This document shows positions 50,574 through 59,046 of a stretch of DNA of 64,000 bases, piece after piece. A program made the position numbers and the translations under genes. Position 1 is the first letter of the stretch, and the number at the start of each line of letters is the position of its first letter. This stretch comes from Nitratireductor indicus C115 (lineage in GTDB: Bacteria; Pseudomonadota; Alphaproteobacteria; Rhizobiales; Rhizobiaceae): NCBI RefSeq assembly GCF_000300515.1, contig NZ_AMSI01000006.1, forward strand, positions 186,001-250,000, in the 5' to 3' direction. The notes beneath the pieces were generated by a model. The model made no database searches. It saw only the letters and a program-made list of their open reading frames with translations, and had not been told where the DNA came from.

Positions 50574-50735
50574 AGGAGTGAATGGCCTGATCGAGAAAAT
50601 GGGTCGGAAACGCCGAACGCTTGCCGATTTTTCCGAAGTATCCGCTCTATTGCGTGGAAGTCAATGGTATCAAAGCATTTTTCAAAGGGCTTGACATATC
50701 GGAGCGCAAGCTGTTCTTTCTCGAAAATTCTGACA

Positions 50736-50749
50736 GATTGTAAACAATC
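50736..50749. promoter_or_regulatory. GntR-type operator, site 2
   Basis: GATTGT-AA-ACAATC, 34 bp before the tctC start; core ATTGTAAACAAT equals the reverse complement of site 1. Presence at both ends of the divergent region implies coordinated repression of the catabolic and transport operons. Confidence 0.72.
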
Positions 50750-50782
50750 TTTTCAGTTTGAGTTTGAACAGGAGGAGATCAG

Positions 50783-51775
50783 ATGTCTTTCAAGGCAATC
50801 AGAAGATTCGCCGCCATTGCCGGCTTCGCGGTCGCGACGCTGGCAGGCGGCATCCAGGCAGGCACCGCCGATGACTGGCCGAACCAGCAGATCACATTCG
50901 TCGTGGCCCTGGGCCCCGGTGGCTCGGCCGACCGCACCGCGCGCCTCGTTGCCCAGCGCATGCAGGATGAGCTCGGCGTCCCGATCCGGGTCGTCAACCA
51001 GGAAGGCGGCGGCGGCCATGTCGGCCACAGCTACTTCCTCAACATGCCCGACGACGGCACGTTCTTCCTTGCCTCGTCCATCCATCCTTACATCAGCAAT
51101 GCCATTCTTGAACTCGATGCCGAGTACTCGCTCGACGACTTCGCATTCGTGAACGGACAGTGGACCGACATCGACCTCTTTGCGATGAACAAGGACCTGC
51201 CCTATGGCTCGCTGGACGAGTTTATGAAGGCGGCAAAGGAAAATCCGGGCAAGATGAAGATCTCCGTCGTTCCCGGCTCCACCGGCTACATCAACACCCT
51301 TCTGGTGCTGGAAGCCTATGGCATGAGCGAAGACGACGTGAACATCGTCACCTATGAATCGGGCAGCGCCGCGCGCACTGCCGCTGCCGGTGGCCAGGTG
51401 GACCTGACCGTGCTCGGCGCCGATGGCACCGTGCCGATTGCCGAATACATCAAGCCGCTCGCCGTGGCTGGTGACGATCGCCTCCCCGAATGGGACGCAC
51501 CGACCGTCAACGAAGCTCTTGAACCCCTCGGCGTGAAGGTGCCTTCGCTGGTAGGCTCCATGCGCGGCATCGCCGCCCATGCGTCTTTCAAGGAAAAGTA
51601 CCCGGAGCGTTTCGAGAAGTTCGCCGCCGCCTACAAGGCCGCTCTTGCGGATGCGGATTTCGCCGCCGACCTCAAGAAGCAGAAGATCGGCGCCGAATGG
51701 CTCGGCCCTGAGCGCACCACGCAGATCATCACCTCGAACTTCGATATCCTGAAGCGTTTCCAGGAAGAGAAGTAA
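50783..51775 (+). CDS. tctC: Tripartite tricarboxylate transporter substrate-binding protein (TctC family)
   Basis: A 330-residue periplasmic Bug-type receptor: signal peptide (IAGFAVATLAGGIQAGTA), ITFVVALGPGGSADRTARLVAQRM (the first carboxylate-binding loop) and VVPGSTGYINTLLVLEAYGM (second loop). GAGGAG lies 8-10 bases before ATG 50783. These bind dicarboxylates, tricarboxylates or aromatic acids. The transporter is controlled from a GntR site shared with the isomerase/lyase operon, so its ligand is probably a branched unsaturated or hydroxylated di/tricarboxylate. Confidence 0.92.
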   Translation: MSFKAIRRFAAIAGFAVATLAGGIQAGTADDWPNQQITFVVALGPGGSADRTARLVAQRMQDELGVPIRVVNQEGGGGHVGHSYFLNMPDDGTFFLASSIHPYISNAILELDAEYSLDDFAFVNGQWTDIDLFAMNKDLPYGSLDEFMKAAKENPGKMKISVVPGSTGYINTLLVLEAYGMSEDDVNIVTYESGSAARTAAAGGQVDLTVLGADGTVPIAEYIKPLAVAGDDRLPEWDAPTVNEALEPLGVKVPSLVGSMRGIAAHASFKEKYPERFEKFAAAYKAALADADFAADLKKQKIGAEWLGPERTTQIITSNFDILKRFQEEK

Positions 51776-51844
51776 GAAATTGCGCGGCGGGGTCGGCATG
51801 GCCGCCTCGCCGCGAATCCGTTTCTCATCCCACGAGGACATGCC

Positions 51845-52288
51845 ATGTCCGGCCGACTTACCCTGACGCACACGGCGTTTCTTGCGCTCGTGGCACTTGT
51901 TACCTCCTATATTTCCTGGAGCGCGATCAAGGCGTCCACCAAGCTTTTCAACCTCATCGTCGTCGTGCCCGTGGCCGCGATCATCGCAATCCTGATCGTG
52001 ACGATCGTTGCCAGCGCCCTGCGCGGCAAGGCTTCCGACGGCGCTATGCCCTCGCGCGCAAACACGCTGGGCGACATCCTGCTTCTTGGGTGTTTCGCCG
52101 TGTTTTGCGTCGCGCTGACTAAGGTCGGCTTCGACATCGCGACCTTTATCTTCGTATGGATTGGCATCGTTCTGGGCGGCGAAAAGCGCATCTGGCTACC
52201 GCCGCTCTTCTCTGCGCTCTTCACGCTTATTCTCGTCAAGGGCTTTGGCGCCCTCTTCCCCTTCCCCATGCCCATGCTGGTGTTCTGA
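51845..52288 (+). CDS. tctB: Tripartite tricarboxylate transporter small membrane subunit (TctB family)
   Basis: A 147-residue membrane protein with four hydrophobic segments (about residues 7-25, 37-59, 75-95 and 110-140) and no soluble domain, as expected for TctB. The only clear sequence landmark is the GxxFPFP-like C terminus (FGALFPFPMPMLVF). Assigned chiefly from size, membrane pattern and its place between tctC and tctA; it begins 69 bp after tctC and ends one base before tctA. Confidence 0.85.
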   Translation: MSGRLTLTHTAFLALVALVTSYISWSAIKASTKLFNLIVVVPVAAIIAILIVTIVASALRGKASDGAMPSRANTLGDILLLGCFAVFCVALTKVGFDIATFIFVWIGIVLGGEKRIWLPPLFSALFTLILVKGFGALFPFPMPMLVF

Positions 52289-52289
52289 A

Positions 52290-53807
52290 ATGCTCGATAC
52301 CATTGCATTCTCCCAGGCCATGGACATGCTGTTCTCGGGTTTCGGCCCGTGGCTCTATGTCATTCCCGGCCTGCTGATAGGCCTCGTATTCGGCGCCGTT
52401 CCCGGCCTGCAGATTTCGATGGCCATGGCCGTGTTTCTGCCCGTCACTTTCGCGATGGACTTCCTGCAGGCGATGCTGTTCCTCACAGCCATCTTCACCG
52501 GCGGAGCCTATGGCGGCGGGGTGACGGCCATCCTGATGAATATTCCAGGGTCCTCATCCTCCGTTGCCACCGCATTCGACGGATACCCGATGGCGCGGCA
52601 GGGAAAGCACAATGAAGCTCTTGGCCTCGGCCTCGGCGCTTCTGTCGTCGGCGCCTTTATCGGCTATATCCTGCTCCTGTTCCTGATCGAGCCTCTGGCC
52701 GGCCTCGTCCTCAAGCTCGGGCCTCTCGAGATGGTCATGGTTGTCCTGTGGGGCCTCACCCTGATCGCCACGCTCAACGACAGCACCGTCGCCAAGGGGC
52801 TCATGGCCGGGGCGCTCGGCCTCATTCTAAGTCAGGTCGGCATGTCGACCACCGGAGTGTTGCGCACCCGGATCGGCAATCCGTATCTCATTGACGGTAT
52901 CGCGGTCGTGCCGGCTATGATCGGTATCTTTGCGGCATCGGAGCTGTTGCGCCTGCGCGGCAACACCTATCTGGTGGAGGCCGAGGGAGCGCGTAATATC
53001 TCCTTCGGGCGCATCCTGTCCGGCATGTTCGAGACATTCCGCTATCCCGGCGTTCTCCTGCGCGGCAGCCTGATTGGCGCGGTGATCGGTGCAATTCCCG
53101 GCGTCGGGTCCTCTGTGGCCAATCTGGTCGCCTATGGCGAAGTGCGCCGCTCCTCCAAGAACCGTGACAAGTTCGGCACCGGTGTTCCCGAAGGCGTGGT
53201 GGCGGCCGAGTCCGCCAACTCCAGTTCCGAGGGCGGCTCCATGACCGCGCTTCTGGCGCTGGGCATTCCCGGAGGCGCCGCAACAGCTGTGCTTCTCGCC
53301 GCCTTCTCCTTCCATAATCTGGTCGGTGGCCCCGCCTTCATCCGCGATGAGCGCGACCTGATCTATGCAATCATCGTCGGAAATCTCGGACAGGTGGTTC
53401 TCCTTGCCGTCATCGGCCTTCTGACGCTGCGCCTCCTCGGCATGGTGGTGAAGGTGCCGCTCACTTATCTGGTTCCCTCGGTTCTCGCGCTCTGCGCGTG
53501 GGGCGGCTTCGGTATCACCGGCACAATTGCCGGTCCGGTAACCGTCGTCTGCTTCGCCGGTCTCGGTTGGCTCATGCGCAGGCATGACTATCCCGTTGCA
53601 GCCACGGTCATCGGCCTCCTGCTTGGCCGCATGACGGAGGGCGAACTCGTCCGCACCATGCAGATATCGGGCGGCAACCCGCTCGCCTACATGGTTGAAA
53701 GGCCTATCGCGATCCTGTTCCTGGTCTTGCTGGTTCTGATCACGATCTTCATTCCGCTATGGCGCCTCTACAGAAAGCGCCGGGAAGCAGCCGAAAATCC
53801 GTCCTGA
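52290..53807 (+). CDS. tctA: Tripartite tricarboxylate transporter large membrane subunit (TctA family)
   Basis: A 505-residue polytopic protein: GLLIGLVFGAVPGLQISMAMAVFLPVTFAMD (N-terminal family motif), YGGGVTAILMNIPGSSSSVATAFDGYPMARQGKHNEALGLGLGASVVGAFIG and GVPEGVVAAESANSSSEGGSMTALLALGIPGGAATAVLL, the twin signature loops that line the substrate path. ATG 52290 directly follows the tctB stop. It completes the importer with TctB and TctC, driven by the ion gradient. Confidence 0.94.
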   Translation: MLDTIAFSQAMDMLFSGFGPWLYVIPGLLIGLVFGAVPGLQISMAMAVFLPVTFAMDFLQAMLFLTAIFTGGAYGGGVTAILMNIPGSSSSVATAFDGYPMARQGKHNEALGLGLGASVVGAFIGYILLLFLIEPLAGLVLKLGPLEMVMVVLWGLTLIATLNDSTVAKGLMAGALGLILSQVGMSTTGVLRTRIGNPYLIDGIAVVPAMIGIFAASELLRLRGNTYLVEAEGARNISFGRILSGMFETFRYPGVLLRGSLIGAVIGAIPGVGSSVANLVAYGEVRRSSKNRDKFGTGVPEGVVAAESANSSSEGGSMTALLALGIPGGAATAVLLAAFSFHNLVGGPAFIRDERDLIYAIIVGNLGQVVLLAVIGLLTLRLLGMVVKVPLTYLVPSVLALCAWGGFGITGTIAGPVTVVCFAGLGWLMRRHDYPVAATVIGLLLGRMTEGELVRTMQISGGNPLAYMVERPIAILFLVLLVLITIFIPLWRLYRKRREAAENPS

Positions 53808-53844
53808 ATGAATATTCGCCGGCAAAGCCGGCGAATACGCATTC
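53804..53844 (+). terminator. Long hairpin at the end of tctA
   Basis: ATTCGCCGGC-AAA-GCCGGCGAAT is a perfect 10-bp stem, extended outside by TGAATG and CATTCA. It begins within the tctA stop codon. No T-run follows, so it may be a processing or stabilising element between tctA and the next gene. Confidence 0.6.
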
Positions 53845-53926
53845 AGCCTTCTTGATCCGGCAGGAGTTTCAGTCGAAAACCCATCCAGTCTTTCGGCAAT
53901 TCTGCCGCCCCGCGCGGAAAGCATTC

Positions 53927-54994
53927 ATGAGCATTTCACCACCCTCTTGGCTTTTGGGACTTGCAGCGCTTGCGGCAGGCCTTTGCGGTGGGCTTCTCTT
54001 CTTCTATCTTTCCATTCCTCTTCCATGGGTGCTGGGCAGTTTCGCGGCCACAGGGCTTCTGTCTCAACTTGGCGTCAAGCTCTCCATGCCCGCACGCTGG
54101 CGCGGCTATGCAATGCTCATCATCGGCACGATGCTCGGTGCCGGCTTCACCCCCGAAATCGTCGAGCACGCCACCACATGGCTCCCCACGCTATGCGCCA
54201 TGCTTGTCCTGTCCTGGCTCTTCTTCACCGGCGCCTTCGCTTTGCTGAAACGGTTTTCCGATATGGATACCGGCACGGCGCTTCTGGCCGCCGTCCCCGG
54301 CGGGCTTGCGATGGTCAGCGCACTGGCTGAGGACTATCACGCGGATGCGCGCCGCATCGCACTCTGCCACTCGGCACGCCTGGTCGTCCTCCTTGTCATG
54401 ACGCCTTTCATGATCGGACTTGTGTCCGACTATGACCTGGCCACATCCACCAGCGTTGCGCTTGCGCATCCCGAGCCGTTCGATGCGGTGCAGCTCTCTC
54501 TGCTTGCCGCTTGCCTGCTCGTCGGATGGGCGCTGGCAAGACTGACGAAACTGCCGTCCGGTCTCATGCTTTTGCCTCTGCTCCTCTCCGCACTCCTCCA
54601 TGTCACCGGCGTTGCCAGCGCGCATGTGCCGCTGCCGCTTTCCGTCCTTGCCCAGCTTGTCATTGGATGCGGCATCGGCATTCGCTTTCAGGGATACCGG
54701 GCTCGCGACATTCTTCGCGATGGTCGGCTCGCTGCTTTCACGAGCCTGATCTTCGGCCTCGCCTCGCTTGCTGCCGCCTGGATAACCGCGCAGGTAACAG
54801 GCCACGAAATCGCCCCCTTGCTTCTTGCCTATCTTCCCGGAGGCGCGCCTGAACTCGGCGTCGTCGCGCTTGCTCTCGACATCGATCCGGCCATGGTCGC
54901 CACGCATCACGTGGTGCGGGTTCTCGCCATAGCGCTCTTCGTGCCACTCGCAATGCGACAGATCAGGAAACCACAGCAGCCCCCTGCCGCCTGA
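53927..54994 (+). CDS. AbrB-family membrane protein (PF05145 type)
   Basis: A 355-residue membrane protein of two similar halves, each with about five hydrophobic segments. Recognisable motifs are SIPLPWVLGSFAATGLLSQL, IIGTMLGAGFTPEIVEH, AAVPGGLAMVSALAEDYHADARRIALCHSARLVVL and, in the second half, YLPGGAPELGVVALALDIDPAMVATHHVVRVL. The repeated PGG-x-x-E/M pattern is the AbrB/ammonia-monooxygenase-annotated family, whose function is unknown. Often near TctA-type transporters and transported acids; here 119 bp after tctA. ATG 53927 is taken as start without an evident ribosome-binding site. Confidence 0.83.
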   Translation: MSISPPSWLLGLAALAAGLCGGLLFFYLSIPLPWVLGSFAATGLLSQLGVKLSMPARWRGYAMLIIGTMLGAGFTPEIVEHATTWLPTLCAMLVLSWLFFTGAFALLKRFSDMDTGTALLAAVPGGLAMVSALAEDYHADARRIALCHSARLVVLLVMTPFMIGLVSDYDLATSTSVALAHPEPFDAVQLSLLAACLLVGWALARLTKLPSGLMLLPLLLSALLHVTGVASAHVPLPLSVLAQLVIGCGIGIRFQGYRARDILRDGRLAAFTSLIFGLASLAAAWITAQVTGHEIAPLLLAYLPGGAPELGVVALALDIDPAMVATHHVVRVLAIALFVPLAMRQIRKPQQPPAA

Positions 54995-55172
54995 AGCATT
55001 TTACAAACGGCAAACCGGTACAAGGCGGCGCGGGCGATCCAACTGCCGCTGGATGACCTAAGACAAGGCTGATACAAAGTCTCCGAGGGATAAATTCGCG
55101 GAGAAGCCGTTATAAACTGGGCACCCGCGGTTTTTCATGCGGCAGCAAAAGCTGCTGCCTTGGGGAAGCGAC

Positions 55173-55703
55173 ATGACGACCATCTGTGCGGGCTTGTTCC
55201 GACAGTTTATTGCCTCGACGATCCTGTTCGCCGGAATGCTGCAAGCCTCCCGCGCCACCGAACTGCTGCCGCCGAAGGGGCCCGTCATCCTCACCGTGAC
55301 GGGTATGATCGGGAGAGCGAACGATAAGGACGGCTCGGCAAAATTCGATCTCGAGCTTCTGGACCAGCTTCCCCAGACAACCTTCCAGACCCGCACTATC
55401 TGGACAGAAGGCGACCCGGAATTCACAGGCGTTTCGCTCAGTGTGCTGCTTGAGGCGCTTGAGGCGCATGGCAAGATCTTGCGCATGACAGCGCTCAATG
55501 AATATGCGGTCGATGTTCCCATTGCAGAAGCTGTTGACGAAGGCCCCATCCTTGCATCGCGCATGAATGGGAACCCCATTACGGTACGACAGAAAGGGCC
55601 GCTCTGGCTGATCTATCCCTATGATACCAATCCCGAGTACAAATCTGAGGTTACGTACTCGCAAAGCGTCTGGCAGTTGAAATCCATCGACGTCAGGGAC
55701 TGA
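55173..55703 (+). CDS. Small secreted protein with oxidoreductase molybdopterin-binding-type fold
   Basis: A 176-residue protein: signal peptide ending about residue 30 (LFAGMLQASRATE) and a core matching the small YedY-like/SUOX-fold domain, with PVILTVTGMIGRAN, DLELLDQLPQTTFQTRTIW, FTGVSLSVLLEALEA, LNEYAVDVPIAEAV and GPLWLIYPYDTNPEYKSE. The Cys that ligates molybdenum in YedY is absent, so it is probably a sensor or binding relative without a redox role. ATG 55173 has GGGGAAG upstream. It is 19 bp before a hybrid histidine kinase and may be its periplasmic sensory partner. Confidence 0.7.
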   Translation: MTTICAGLFRQFIASTILFAGMLQASRATELLPPKGPVILTVTGMIGRANDKDGSAKFDLELLDQLPQTTFQTRTIWTEGDPEFTGVSLSVLLEALEAHGKILRMTALNEYAVDVPIAEAVDEGPILASRMNGNPITVRQKGPLWLIYPYDTNPEYKSEVTYSQSVWQLKSIDVRD

Positions 55704-55722
55704 ACCGCAACGGGACCAGGAT

Positions 55723-58341
55723 ATGCCGGATCGCCGGGAAGAAAGACGGCCGCGCTGGTCGATCAGATATTTCGCTGCCGGCATCCTCCTTGTGATTGTC
55801 GCTGGTTTCTTCAGTACGCTCAGCGCGCAGCTCACCCATGAGCTTGCCCGTCTGCGGGCCGCCCCGTCCGACAATCTGCAATGGACCATGGCACAGGTTC
55901 AGGTCGAGCTTCTCATTCTCGAAGAGGCGCTCCACGATGTTGTTCACAATCGCAGCGCACCGCTCGACCAGGTTCGCCAGCGTTTCGATATATTCTACAG
56001 CCGCATCGACACACTGGAGCGCGGTTCGATGTTCGCAGCCGTCAAGGCTGAACCGAGGGCGCACAAGGCGCTGGGTGAAATCCGTGACGCATTGGTCCAG
56101 TCCCTGCCGCTGATCGACGGACCCGACGAAACCCTGCGCGCCGGCATCGCCGAACTCTATGAGCGCGCCCACAGGCTCCAGCCGGCCGCACGCAATCTGG
56201 CGCTTGAAGGGGTTCTTGTTCTTGCAAGGCAGGCCGATGACGAGCGTCAGGAATTCACCGACCTTCTCCTGCGCATGGCGCTGGTCGCCCTTATCGTCTT
56301 TTTTGCGATGCTCCTTGCCCTGGCCTTGTTCTGGCGTCAGTCGCGCGTTGCAAGACGCCGGTCGGAGGAGCTGGCCATCAGCAATTTGCGCTATGCAAGC
56401 GCCATCAGCACATCGCTAGATCCCATCATCGTGTCGGATGCACAGGGGCGCATTCTCGATATAAACCCGGCTGCCGAGAAAGTATTCGGCTATATGCGGG
56501 AAACCGCCGTCGGCAGCACAATGGAAGAACTCATCATTCCTCCGGATCTGCGTGAGGCGCATCGCGAAAGGCTCAGGAAATACCTGTCCGGCGGCAACCT
56601 CCGCATTCTGAGGTCAGAGCGTATAGACACGGAAGCCATGCGCGCCAGCGGCAAACGTTTTGCCGCAGAATTCTCCTTCGGCGTCACCATCGGCAATGAA
56701 GGCCCGATCTTCACCACCTACATCCGCGACATCTCCGACCGTATCCGGGCGCAGGAGGCGCTGACTGCCGCCCGCGACGAAGCGCTTGCCATGGCCAAGG
56801 CGAAATCTGATTTCCTTGCCGTTATGAGCCATGAGATGCGTACACCGCTGAATGGCGTGATGGGCGTTCTGGATGTCCTGCTCGACACGAAGCTCACCCG
56901 CAAGCAGCGGGATTATGTGGAAACGGGAATAACCTCGGGCGAAATTCTCCAGCGCCATATCGATGAGGTTCTCGACATCACACGGATCGAGGCTGGCGCT
57001 CTCAAGCTGCGCCCCTCGCAATTCGACGTCGAAACGCTCCTGCGCGAAGTGCAGAACATCAACGAACAGGCAGCACTCCCGAGAGGAAACCGCATCGTGA
57101 CGGGCACCGAGCCCGGCCTGATCGTCTTTGCACAGGACCGGCATTGCCTGCGTCAGATTCTGATGAACCTGGTGTCGAACGCCATCAAGTTCACGCTGAA
57201 TGGCGAAATTCGGATCGAGGCCCGCGCGCTTCCAGAAGAAAACGGGAAGAACTGGGCGGAATTCACCGTCAGCGATACGGGCATGGGCATCAAGCCGGAG
57301 GATATGGAGCGCATCTTCGAGGATTTCGTGATGCTCGATCCCTCTCACCGGCGCACCTCCCCCGGCTCCGGGCTCGGGCTCGGCATCTCACGCCGCATCG
57401 CCACCTTGATGGGAGGCGAAATAACCGTTGAAAGCGTACCGGAAAAGGGCAGCCGCTTTTCAGTTCGAATACCCGCATTGCCCACCCCGGCAACCGAGGA
57501 AACCCGCAGCAGACGTGGAAGGCCTCATCCCCCCGCCGCTCGGCGCCAGCACGGTCTTTCCGTGCTGCTTGTTGAGGACAACGAGACCAACCGCCTGGTC
57601 GCCCGCGCGATGCTGTCCAAGCACGGTTGCCGCATCACCGAAGCGCCCGATGGCAAGGTTGGCGTGTCGCTTGCACACGACACGCGTTTCGACCTCATCC
57701 TCATGGATATCAGCATGCCGCGTCTGGACGGATTGCGAGCGACACAGCTTATCCGCGCAGGCGACGGTCTCTCGAAGGACGCGCCGATTATCGGCCTTAC
57801 AGCCCATGCACTGCCGGAAGAGCAACGCGAACTGAAGCGCGCGGGCATGCAGGACTGCATCATAAAGCCTCTGCGTTCGGAAAAGATCGCCGCCCTGCTT
57901 GATCGTGTCACGAGCCAACCCCGCCCCACGACCGAATATCAGGGAACGCCCTCTGAGCATCCCTCGCCGTCAGCAGTCGAACCCGCTCAACCGGCGCTGC
58001 TCGACCCTGCCACATGGGCAGAACTTCAGGGTTCGCTCCCCCCTGCGCTCCTCGAAGCGCAATTGAAGCGGTTCCATAAGGAACTGGATGAGATCGAGAG
58101 CCTCTTCACAGAGGAGAATGCAGGTTCGCTGGAACTGGAAAAGCTCTGCCGTCTCGCCCACAACCACGCGGGAACGGCGGCGATCTTCGGCGCAGGTATC
58201 CTGCGCCAGACACTTCTCGATTTCGAGACCGCCTGCAAGAAGGGTGATATAGCGTTCCTGTCGAACCGCTGTCGCGCGGTCTGCGAGGCCGCCCGCAACA
58301 CCCGTGATGCCCTCGTCTCAAGGCAAACGGACCCGGTTTGA
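55723..58341 (+). CDS. Hybrid sensor histidine kinase (PAS-HisKA-HATPase-REC-Hpt)
   Basis: An 872-residue multidomain kinase: TM1 at about residues 16-38, a periplasmic helical sensor to about 180, TM2 (MALVALIVFFAMLLALALFWR), PAS (about 215-345, LDPIIVSDAQGRILDINPAAEKVFGYM), HisKA with phospho-His370 (LAVMSHEMRTPLNGV), HATPase_c (NLVSNAIKF, GMGIKPEDMERIFEDF, GSGLGLGISRRIATLMGG), REC with Asp662 (LILMDISMPRLDGL) and an Hpt domain with His813 (LAHNHAGTAAIFGAG). The complete phosphorelay should end on an external response regulator; the NarL-type gene at 59043-59657 is the nearest candidate. Encoded just after the small secreted protein. Confidence 0.92.
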   Translation: MPDRREERRPRWSIRYFAAGILLVIVAGFFSTLSAQLTHELARLRAAPSDNLQWTMAQVQVELLILEEALHDVVHNRSAPLDQVRQRFDIFYSRIDTLERGSMFAAVKAEPRAHKALGEIRDALVQSLPLIDGPDETLRAGIAELYERAHRLQPAARNLALEGVLVLARQADDERQEFTDLLLRMALVALIVFFAMLLALALFWRQSRVARRRSEELAISNLRYASAISTSLDPIIVSDAQGRILDINPAAEKVFGYMRETAVGSTMEELIIPPDLREAHRERLRKYLSGGNLRILRSERIDTEAMRASGKRFAAEFSFGVTIGNEGPIFTTYIRDISDRIRAQEALTAARDEALAMAKAKSDFLAVMSHEMRTPLNGVMGVLDVLLDTKLTRKQRDYVETGITSGEILQRHIDEVLDITRIEAGALKLRPSQFDVETLLREVQNINEQAALPRGNRIVTGTEPGLIVFAQDRHCLRQILMNLVSNAIKFTLNGEIRIEARALPEENGKNWAEFTVSDTGMGIKPEDMERIFEDFVMLDPSHRRTSPGSGLGLGISRRIATLMGGEITVESVPEKGSRFSVRIPALPTPATEETRSRRGRPHPPAARRQHGLSVLLVEDNETNRLVARAMLSKHGCRITEAPDGKVGVSLAHDTRFDLILMDISMPRLDGLRATQLIRAGDGLSKDAPIIGLTAHALPEEQRELKRAGMQDCIIKPLRSEKIAALLDRVTSQPRPTTEYQGTPSEHPSPSAVEPAQPALLDPATWAELQGSLPPALLEAQLKRFHKELDEIESLFTEENAGSLELEKLCRLAHNHAGTAAIFGAGILRQTLLDFETACKKGDIAFLSNRCRAVCEAARNTRDALVSRQTDPV

Positions 58342-58594
58342 GGCAAAACCTATACCAATGGGTAGGTCAGCAAGCCAAAAGAACTCACACGTGTCCGTCG
58401 GGACTCATCATAACAATAACCGAGTGAGCTACGACTGTTCTCTAAGTCTGTGACACGAATCACAAACAAGAACAGTCGAATGGCGCATACGGGAAAAAAT
58501 GGCTCTGGTTTGCTTTGCGGGACTTCGGTCTTTTGCTTTGCACCATTTTCCATTGCGCCCAAGTCGGGGCGGAGGGGCACCACTCCGACAGCAT

Positions 58595-58623
58595 GGCCCA
58601 CCGGTCTTCGCGATCGGTGGGCC
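58595..58623 (+). terminator. Strong hairpin inside the candidate RNA locus
   Basis: GGCCCACCGGTC and GATCGGTGGGCC pair (one G-U) around TTCGC, followed by TGTTTCG. It could end a first transcript of roughly 190 nt or be an internal domain of a longer RNA. Confidence 0.6.
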
Positions 58624-58824
58624 TGTTTCGTCGGCAAAACTGGAAGTGTCGACCATGCCCGCGGTTTTCTTGTCAAATCAAGCGGCTGCGCACTGCGATC
58701 AAGGGGGCGAGCGAAGCTGTGTCTCCGCGCGATAGGAACTGCGCTGCCAGATGGAATTCTCGGCCATATCGCTGAGCTGGATCCACCCGTCCAGCTCGCT
58801 GCCTGAGCCTGGGGTGGCCGAGAG

Positions 58825-58854
58825 GAAGGCCCGTCGTGAAAACGGCGGGCCTTC
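58825..58854 (+). terminator. Rho-independent terminator closing the candidate RNA locus
   Basis: GAAGGCCCGTCGT and ACGGCGGGCCTTC form a 13-bp stem with one G-U pair and a GAAA tetraloop, followed by TCATTTT. No protein gene precedes it on this strand within 480 bp, which suggests that a non-coding transcript ends here. Confidence 0.8.
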
Positions 58855-58939
58855 TCATTTTAAGGCCCTGTGCGGCTGAACGGGCGCAAAAGCGGCACCC
58901 GCCGGCCATAAATGCGAAAACCAAGCTGATGGATCGCTC

Positions 58940-59046
58940 TAACGCATGTCTCCCGGAAGTGGGAACCGGTTCCGGGATAAAGACATGCGTAAGATCAAGA
59001 GCTTAAAGCGCAGGGAGCGAATCTGAAAGATCGCGGTACGCTCTAA
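58940..59046 (+). repeat. Dispersed intergenic palindromic repeat, copy 2
   Basis: Nearly the same sequence as 6412-6519. CGCATGTCT and AGACATGCG are outer arms around CCGGAAGTGGGAACCGGTTC; the second part AGCTTAAAGCGCAGGGAGCG is also shared. Its right end overlaps the stop codon of the NarL-type regulator gene on the opposite strand. Confidence 0.8.

Larger units (their letters stand above)
58432..58860 (+). ncRNA. Candidate structured non-coding RNA locus (one or two transcripts)
   Basis: The 700 bp between 58342 and 59042 contain no convincing gene: codon use in the longest frame lacks the GC-rich third positions of neighbours. Instead the DNA holds a series of hairpins. CGACTGTTCT/AGAACAGTCG (58432-58478) encloses TGTGA-N6-TCACA; AAAATGG and CCATTTT enclose a GAC-TTCG-GTC tetraloop flanked by TTTGCTTTGC twice; a 12-bp stem stands at 58595-58623; GAGCTGG/CCAGCTC at 58774-58797; and a terminator at 58825-58854. 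Known families such as tmRNA, RNase P, SRP RNA or 6S RNA were not recognised. Confidence 0.4.

Noticed and set aside
58450-58806. 118-codon frame in the intergenic stretch before the narL-type gene
   Set aside because: No ribosome-binding site, third-codon positions not GC-biased, several overlapping frames equally open, and the DNA forms RNA-like hairpins throughout.
58812-58826. GGGGTGGCCGAGAGG resembling the 5' part of tRNA-Ser/Leu
   Set aside because: No matching T-loop (GTTCGA), anticodon arm or acceptor 3' half follows; the downstream sequence is a terminator hairpin.
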